Assembly (NCBI RefSeq): GCF_013415105.1
Contig: NZ_JACCDF010000001.1
Location: 1 to 64,000 of the forward strand
Direction of reading: 5' to 3'
DNA from: Vreelandella salicampi
Lineage (GTDB): Bacteria; Pseudomonadota; Gammaproteobacteria; Pseudomonadales; Halomonadaceae
Length of the DNA stretch: 64,000 nucleotides
Position numbers and translations under genes: made by a program. How positions within the stretch are numbered: position 1 is the first letter of the stretch; each line of letters starts with the position of its first letter. Under the pieces are notes generated by a model, which saw only the letters and a program-made list of their open reading frames with translations, did no database searches and was not told the origin of the DNA. Below are positions 58,709 through 64,000 of this stretch, in pieces.

Positions 58709-60198
58709 GCCTGGCCCCTTGCATCTAACGCCTTTTGTACTTCGTCGCTATCCCGATACGGCTCACGCACGCCGTTAATCTCTTGGTAGGTTTCATGCCC
58801 TTTACCGGCGACTAAAATGACATCATTCGGCGCGGCACTGGCCACCGCATGCGCGATCGCCGCGCGGCGATCGCCTATCTCGGTAACGTTTTCCAATTGA
58901 TAAAAGCCCGCCATAATCTCTTGGCGGATCGCCGCTGCGGACTCGCTACGTGGGTTGTCATCGGTCACCACAGAGTAATCGGCATGCGCCTCCACGACTC
59001 GCGCCATATCGGCCCGCTTGCCAGTATCACGATCACCGCCACAGCCAAACACGCACCACAGATGACTGGAATGGCCCAAATGTGCCTTTAACGCCTCAAG
59101 CGCGTTATGCAACGCATCCGGCGTGTGCGCATAATCAACCACCACGCTTGGAGCGCCATCGCGCTGATATAACTCCATACGCCCCGGCACCGGGGCAATA
59201 TTCGCGGCGGCCTCCACTAGCGAATCGATAGTCTCGCCCAAGCCATAAAGCGTAGCCATGGCCAGTAATATGTTATCGAGATTAAAGCGCCCCATTAGCC
59301 CTAGGTTGAGCACTTTCTCTTCATCAGGCGTGGCGATAACGGCATGCTGCCCTTTGGCGTGCGGCTGCCATTCAAGCACACGTAACGTCACCGCTTCATC
59401 TTGCCCAGTGGCCAATACCCGTACCGAGTCAACACAACCTGCAAGCATCAACCGAACCAAGGGGTCATCGCCGTTAACCACCGCACTTTCAAGCTCGGCA
59501 CGACGAAAGAGCTTGGATTTCGCGGCGGCATACGCTGCCATGCTGCCGTGGTAATCCAGGTGGTCCCGGGTGAGATTCGTAAAAACACCAACTTTGACAT
59601 CCACCGCATCAAGGCGGTTTTGATCAAGCGCATGGGAAGAGGCTTCCAAGGCAATACGGCGTATGCCTTCGTGCGCCATTTCACCAAGAGTCGCTTGTAG
59701 CGCTAGTGGCCCTGGCGTGGTTAAGCCACTGTCGGCGAGTGTCCCGGTACGCCCCACCCCCAGCGTACCCACCACGCCAGCCGGCACACCCAACTGTTCA
59801 CTCAAATCGGCGATATAATGCGTCACCGAACTTTTTCCATTGGTGCCGGTTACCGCAATTACATCAAGGCTGCTTGGCACGTTAAATAAAGCGCGGCCAA
59901 GTTCACCTAAGCGCAGCGACAAATGGGGCATAACAAGGACGCGCCCGTCGAGGTACACCTCGCCATTGCGCGCGTGACTTAGCACCAACGCCGCACCGGC
60001 CTCTAGCGCCGCCTCGATAAAATCGCGCCCGTCGCGCTGGCTCCCTGGAACCGCGACAAAAATATCACCTGGCTTAACTAAGCGTGAATCGGTGATCAGC
60101 CGCACGTTATCGGTCAACTCTAGCAATGTGTCAGGCAGCTTCGCCGCTGGCCATACCCGCTTGAGCGCCGTGATTACATCGCGTGAACTTAACGTCAT
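58705..60198 (-). CDS. murE: UDP-MurNAc-dipeptide--2,6-diaminopimelate ligase
   Basis: Adds meso-diaminopimelate. The 497-aa protein has LITDSRLVKPGDIFVAVPG, the ATP loop AVTGTNGKSSVTHYI and the DNPRSE motif that selects meso-diaminopimelate. The start at 60196-60198 has AAGGAG 5-6 bases upstream; the reading frame extends 45 codons further with no support. It follows ftsI by 16 bases. Confidence 0.96.
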   Translation of the reverse strand: MTLSSRDVITALKRVWPAAKLPDTLLELTDNVRLITDSRLVKPGDIFVAVPGSQRDGRDFIEAALEAGAALVLSHARNGEVYLDGRVLVMPHLSLRLGELGRALFNVPSSLDVIAVTGTNGKSSVTHYIADLSEQLGVPAGVVGTLGVGRTGTLADSGLTTPGPLALQATLGEMAHEGIRRIALEASSHALDQNRLDAVDVKVGVFTNLTRDHLDYHGSMAAYAAAKSKLFRRAELESAVVNGDDPLVRLMLAGCVDSVRVLATGQDEAVTLRVLEWQPHAKGQHAVIATPDEEKVLNLGLMGRFNLDNILLAMATLYGLGETIDSLVEAAANIAPVPGRMELYQRDGAPSVVVDYAHTPDALHNALEALKAHLGHSSHLWCVFGCGGDRDTGKRADMARVVEAHADYSVVTDDNPRSESAAAIRQEIMAGFYQLENVTEIGDRRAAIAHAVASAAPNDVILVAGKGHETYQEINGVREPYRDSDEVQKALDARGQA

Positions 60199-60214
60199 GC
60201 TTTCTCCTTCCAAC

Positions 60215-61921
60215 CTAGGGCGCCTCATGATCCGGCGGTACATCCAACAGCCGCAGCGCGTTGCCAGTGACACTTGAAAAAACCGGGGCGGCCACAGCCC
60301 CCCCGTAAATTTCACCGGCTTTGGGGTGATCAATCATAACAATGGTAACAATGCGCGGGTCAGAAATGGGGGCCACACCCGCAAATACGCTTCGGTAGGC
60401 GTTATCGGTATACCCCGACACACCCGTTTTACGCGCTGTGCCGGTTTTACCCCCTACACGGTAGCCTTCCACTCGCGCACGTCGCCCGCCTGAGTCAGGA
60501 CCAATTGATGTTTCCAATATATGCAACAAATCGTTCGCCACATCAGGCTCAATAGAGGGGATACCTTCAGGCGCTTGCGTTAACCGCAACAAGGAAGGCG
60601 GTAGCCTAACGCCGTCGTTGGCAATCGCCGTATACGCACTCGCTAGCTGTAGCGCTGAGGCGGATAACCCGTAGCCATACGATAGCGAGGCTTTCTCGCT
60701 GCGCGACCAATGAACTGGCGCGGGCAAACTCCCTGCCGACTCACCGGGAAAACCTGTTCCTGGGTTATGTCCAAATCCCAGTTGATTGTATTTCTCCCAA
60801 ATCGCCATATCGTCAAGCGCTAACGCCAGTTTCGACATTCCAATATTTGAAGATTTCTCTAAAACCCCGGCTAAATCCAGTTTGCCATAGTTACTTATGT
60901 CGTGAATGGTGAACTCATCCAAGCGCATCCAACCGGGAGAGGTGTCCACGACGGTAGTGAGGTCAAACTGGTTGCTTTCCAATACAGCCGCCATGGCCAG
61001 CGGTTTTACCACTGACCCTGGCTCAAACACATCCACTACTGCTTGATTGCGCAGCCCCCGTGGGTCAAGACCTGCACGGTTGTTGGGGTTATAGGAGGGC
61101 AAATTCGCCATCGCCAACACTTCGCCATTGCGCGCGTCCATCATTACCACCACACCGCCGTCCGCGCGATGCTCTGCGACCGCCGCGCGTAGCTCGCGGT
61201 ACGCCATGTACTGAAGGCGCTGGTCAATGGCAAGGGTAAGCTTTCCGCCGGGCTCTGCCTCTTCCACCACGCCGAGTTCACGGATCAAACGGCCACGACG
61301 ATCCTTAAGAACACGCCGCTGCCCAGGGTGGCCAGCCAAGTAAGACTGATAAGCAAGCTCTAAGCCCTCTTGCCCTACGTCATCCACATTGGTCACTCCC
61401 AGAAGCTGAGCGGCGACCTCACCGGCAGGATAATAGCGCTTGTACTCCTGCTGAGCGTACACCCCGGGAGTGCGTAAATCTAAAATACGTTGGGCGGCTT
61501 GGGGGGTCATATGCCGGCGCAAGTACATAAACTCGTGCTCGCTAAAGCGCGCCAAGCGAGCCTCGAAATCAAGCAGATTCATGCCTAGGGCCTGCGCCAG
61601 CACGACTCGCCGCACCGGGTCTTCGGTTAACTCTTGTGGGTTTGCCCATAGCGTCACCACCGGCGTTGAAATTGCCAACGGCTCACCGTTGCGATCAGTG
61701 ATCATGCCGCGGTGTGCGGGAATGGTTTCATGGCGCAGTGTACGGGCGTCGCCTTGGCTTTGAAGAAAGGGACGATCAATGACTTGGAGCAGCGTAATAC
61801 GCCCAATGAGCACAGCGGCGACCACGACGATGGCGCATAACACTAACAGAAAGCGTCCGCCGGCAAGCGGCGGTGCGATGGGGGCGGCACGCGAGGAGAC
61901 ACCTCGGGCTTGGCGACTCAC
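60215..61921 (-). CDS. ftsI: Penicillin-binding protein 3, septal transpeptidase
   Basis: The class B PBP that cross-links septal peptidoglycan with FtsW. The 568-aa protein has a cytoplasmic tail, one membrane helix at about residues 22-40, the pedestal domain (RGMITDRNGEPLAIS), and the penicillin-binding motifs Ser303-VVK306, SSN at 357-359 and KTG at 492-494. The start is GTG, overlapping the ftsL stop as GTGA. Confidence 0.96.
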   Translation of the reverse strand: MSRQARGVSSRAAPIAPPLAGGRFLLVLCAIVVVAAVLIGRITLLQVIDRPFLQSQGDARTLRHETIPAHRGMITDRNGEPLAISTPVVTLWANPQELTEDPVRRVVLAQALGMNLLDFEARLARFSEHEFMYLRRHMTPQAAQRILDLRTPGVYAQQEYKRYYPAGEVAAQLLGVTNVDDVGQEGLELAYQSYLAGHPGQRRVLKDRRGRLIRELGVVEEAEPGGKLTLAIDQRLQYMAYRELRAAVAEHRADGGVVVMMDARNGEVLAMANLPSYNPNNRAGLDPRGLRNQAVVDVFEPGSVVKPLAMAAVLESNQFDLTTVVDTSPGWMRLDEFTIHDISNYGKLDLAGVLEKSSNIGMSKLALALDDMAIWEKYNQLGFGHNPGTGFPGESAGSLPAPVHWSRSEKASLSYGYGLSASALQLASAYTAIANDGVRLPPSLLRLTQAPEGIPSIEPDVANDLLHILETSIGPDSGGRRARVEGYRVGGKTGTARKTGVSGYTDNAYRSVFAGVAPISDPRIVTIVMIDHPKAGEIYGGAVAAPVFSSVTGNALRLLDVPPDHEAP

Positions 61922-62253
61922 GGGCGAATCACCTCAACGTCATGGACATTAGGAATGCGCATATTCAACCGTTCGGTCGCAATTCTCTCCACCCGAGCCG
62001 GGGTCGACCATGCACCTTCTTCAAGCAACAATTGCCCCCACTCGGTGTGCAGCTGATTTTTTTCCTGTTCTAAGCGCTGAAGCTCAGCAAACGCAACGCG
62101 CGTTTGATGCGTGGTAAGAACCACGGCAAGACCGCTGCCGAGGCAAGCCAAAAACAATAGCGCATTAAAAATGGGCCAAAACCGCCAGCGTAAGCGAAAT
62201 GGCCACTCGGCTCGCATTGATGCCGCCCACTGCTGAACATTAACCCTAGCCAT
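61918..62253 (-). CDS. ftsL: Cell division protein FtsL
   Basis: A 111-aa bitopic protein: basic cytoplasmic part (about 30 residues, RAEWPFRLRWRFW), one membrane helix (about 27-46), then a periplasmic leucine-zipper coiled coil (AELQRLEQEKNQLHTEWGQLLLEE). It complexes with FtsB and FtsQ to activate FtsWI. It lies three bases after rsmH and overlaps ftsI. Confidence 0.94.
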   Translation of the reverse strand: MARVNVQQWAASMRAEWPFRLRWRFWPIFNALLFLACLGSGLAVVLTTHQTRVAFAELQRLEQEKNQLHTEWGQLLLEEGAWSTPARVERIATERLNMRIPNVHDVEVIRP

Positions 62254-62256
62254 TAT

Positions 62257-63213
62257 TTACGCCCGCTTACGCGCTGCACGCATGACCGCGCTACGCGCAC
62301 GTGGGTTTTCCGCCACTTCTACCTCAGAGGGGCGCTGGCCTTTCCCCAGCGCCTCTAAGCGACGGTTGAGTTGATCGTCGCGAATAGGCACACCACGTGG
62401 TAAATGAGTGTATCCACGCACGTGATGACGAATAAAACGCTTCACCCGCCGATCTTCCAGCGAGTGGAAGCTGATCACCACCAAATGACCACCGGGAGCA
62501 AGCGCTTCAAGGGCGGCATCAAGTGCGGCGTCTAGCTGCTCTAGCTCGCCATTTAAGTAAATACGCAAACCTTGAAACGCTTTGGTCGCTGGGTGGCGCC
62601 CCTTTTCCCATGCCGGGTGGGCGGTTTTGAGCACCTCGGCAAGATCAACGGTGTGGGTAAAGGGCTGCTCTCGACGCCGATTTACGACGGCACGCGCGAG
62701 GCGTTTGCCAAAGCGCTCTTCGCCGTAGGTTTTGAACACGTGGGCAATATCGGCTTCACTGGCACGGGCAAGGAATTCTGCCGCACTTTCGCCTTGTGTA
62801 GGATCCATGCGCATATCAAGTGGGCCATTGCGCATAAAGCTAAAACCGCGCTCCGGGTCATCAAGCTGCGGCGAGGACACCCCCACATCGAGCAAAATCC
62901 CGGCGAGTTCGCCGTGGACGTTTTGCTCACGGGCCACGTCGGCTAAGCGCGCAAAATCGCGCTGCACCATGGTAAAGCGTGAATCATTGATCTCTGCCGC
63001 CGCCGCGACTGCCTGGGGGTCGCGGTCTAGCGCGATCAAACGACCCGCCTCATTTAAACGCGATAAAATAACCCGGGAATGCCCGCCACGCCCAAAAGTG
63101 CCATCAAAATAGACGCCATCGGGCTGATGCACGAGCGTATCGACAGCACCGTCAAGCAACACACTGGTATGACGGAAGCGATTAACGGCTTTTTCAGCCT
63201 CTGATGATGGCAT
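62257..63213 (-). CDS. rsmH: 16S rRNA m4C1402 methyltransferase
   Basis: The 318-aa SAM-dependent enzyme (formerly MraW) that methylates C1402 in the decoding centre. It has [26 protein letters not shown] for SAM binding, [19 protein letters not shown], and [15 protein letters not shown]. It is the first gene of the dcw cluster here; mraZ, which normally precedes it, is missing. GAGAG lies just before the ATG. Confidence 0.96.
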   Translation of the reverse strand: MPSSEAEKAVNRFRHTSVLLDGAVDTLVHQPDGVYFDGTFGRGGHSRVILSRLNEAGRLIALDRDPQAVAAAAEINDSRFTMVQRDFARLADVAREQNVHGELAGILLDVGVSSPQLDDPERGFSFMRNGPLDMRMDPTQGESAAEFLARASEADIAHVFKTYGEERFGKRLARAVVNRRREQPFTHTVDLAEVLKTAHPAWEKGRHPATKAFQGLRIYLNGELEQLDAALDAALEALAPGGHLVVISFHSLEDRRVKRFIRHHVRGYTHLPRGVPIRDDQLNRRLEALGKGQRPSEVEVAENPRARSAVMRAARKRA

Positions 63214-63305
63214 GTAGCTCTCACACAGAACGATGACCTAACCCTTAGGCTTGGGAGGTGCATGGCATTGTCAGGAGAGCGCGCTAAGTCGCTCTTTGTT
63301 TGATT

Positions 63306-63656
<351 letters not shown>

Positions 63657-63686
63657 CGGCAAGCATACCAGCGCCCCCGCTTGGCC

Positions 63687-64000
63687 TCAATCCTCACTTT
63701 TCATTGCTTGTAGTCGGGCATACCACGTTTGCTTTCGTCCGCCGAACACGCGGGCCGACACGGCAGCACTTTGTTTCACGCCAACACCCTCCGCTAACAG
63801 CGCATTTAATAACGTATCTTCTGAAAAAGCCTGCTGGGTTTGCTCGACATTGGGCGGCGCGCCTTGAACCATCACCACAAACTCGCCCCGGGCTTGATTG
63901 GGGTCTTCTTCTAATTGAGCCAACAGCGCGCCAGGGGTGCCGCTCAAAAAGGTTTCGAATGTTTTGGTTAGCTCGCGAGCGAGCACTACGTCGCGCGCCC
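63687..64000 (-). CDS. rsmI: 16S rRNA 2'-O-methyltransferase RsmI (C-terminal part)
   Basis: Only the last 104 codons are in the window; the gene continues past the right edge. The frame runs open to the edge and reads ARDVVLARELTKTFETFLSG, the conserved RsmI motif, followed by GEFVVMVQGAP. RsmI methylates the ribose of C1402, the same base that RsmH methylates on the ring, so the two enzymes of m4Cm1402 flank rnpB. Confidence 0.93.
   Translation of the reverse strand, partial: ARDVVLARELTKTFETFLSGTPGALLAQLEEDPNQARGEFVVMVQGAPPNVEQTQQAFSEDTLLNALLAEGVGVKQSAAVSARVFGGRKQTWYARLQAMKSED

Noticed and set aside
63275..63297. Hairpin after the rnpB 3' end
   Set aside because: AGAGCG/CGCTCT with a T-rich tail on the plus strand only. 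It points the wrong way to end rnpB, which is on the minus strand.

Overview
The window is a slice of a gammaproteobacterial chromosome. The gene orders match two blocks that are conserved in pseudomonads and their relatives. Protein sequences, codon choice and the moderately high GC content fit Halomonas or a close halomonad best; this assignment is an inference from the sequence alone. Almost every base is accounted for by housekeeping genes in long, tightly packed operons. No prophage, IS element, CRISPR array or tRNA was seen.

Layout. 1-2.3 kb: the start of etfB, divergent from the ETF-ubiquinone oxidoreductase gene. 2.3-6.3 kb: an lrgAB pair, a 12-bp tandem repeat array, a UvrD-like helicase and its coupled DUF1285 partner. 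6.3-20.2 kb: the classic fatty acid block on the minus strand (rluC, HAD phosphatase, sppA, yceD, rpmF, plsX, fabD, fabG, acpP, fabF, pabC, mltG, tmk, holB, pilZ, tatD), with yceF on the plus strand and no fabH. 20.3-24.1 kb: rne with a long structured leader. 24.2-26.8 kb: a small accessory insert (two GNAT genes, a MarR regulator with paired operators, an EamA transporter, a GNAT remnant). 26.8-37.1 kb: envelope genes (murB, protein phosphatase, kdsB, trm112-like, lpxK, msbA, comEC, DUF2062, lolD, lolC/E). 37.2-39.2 kb: aguAB for putrescine synthesis. 39.3-44.8 kb: Nudix/ThiE-like fusion, argJ, secA and a small secreted leader ORF in front of secA. 44.9-63.2 kb: dciA, lpxC and the dcw cell wall and division cluster from ftsZ back to rsmH, without mraZ. 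63.3-64 kb: RNase P RNA and the end of rsmI.

How the genes work together. The region makes phospholipid and lipid A precursors (plsX, fab genes, kdsB, lpxC, lpxK), exports them (msbA, lolCD), builds peptidoglycan (murB-G, mraY, ddlB, ftsI, ftsW, mltG) and assembles the division ring (ftsA, ftsZ, ftsQ, ftsL). It also supplies replication and recombination factors (holB, tmk, dciA, comEC) and the Sec motor.

The most interesting item is a 119-codon ORF at 44446-44805 directly upstream of secA. It encodes a signal-peptide-like N-terminus and ends in an RGPP motif six codons before its stop codon. The last codons form one arm of an mRNA hairpin. Together these features look like an unrecognised SecM-type arrest peptide that senses secretion and controls secA.
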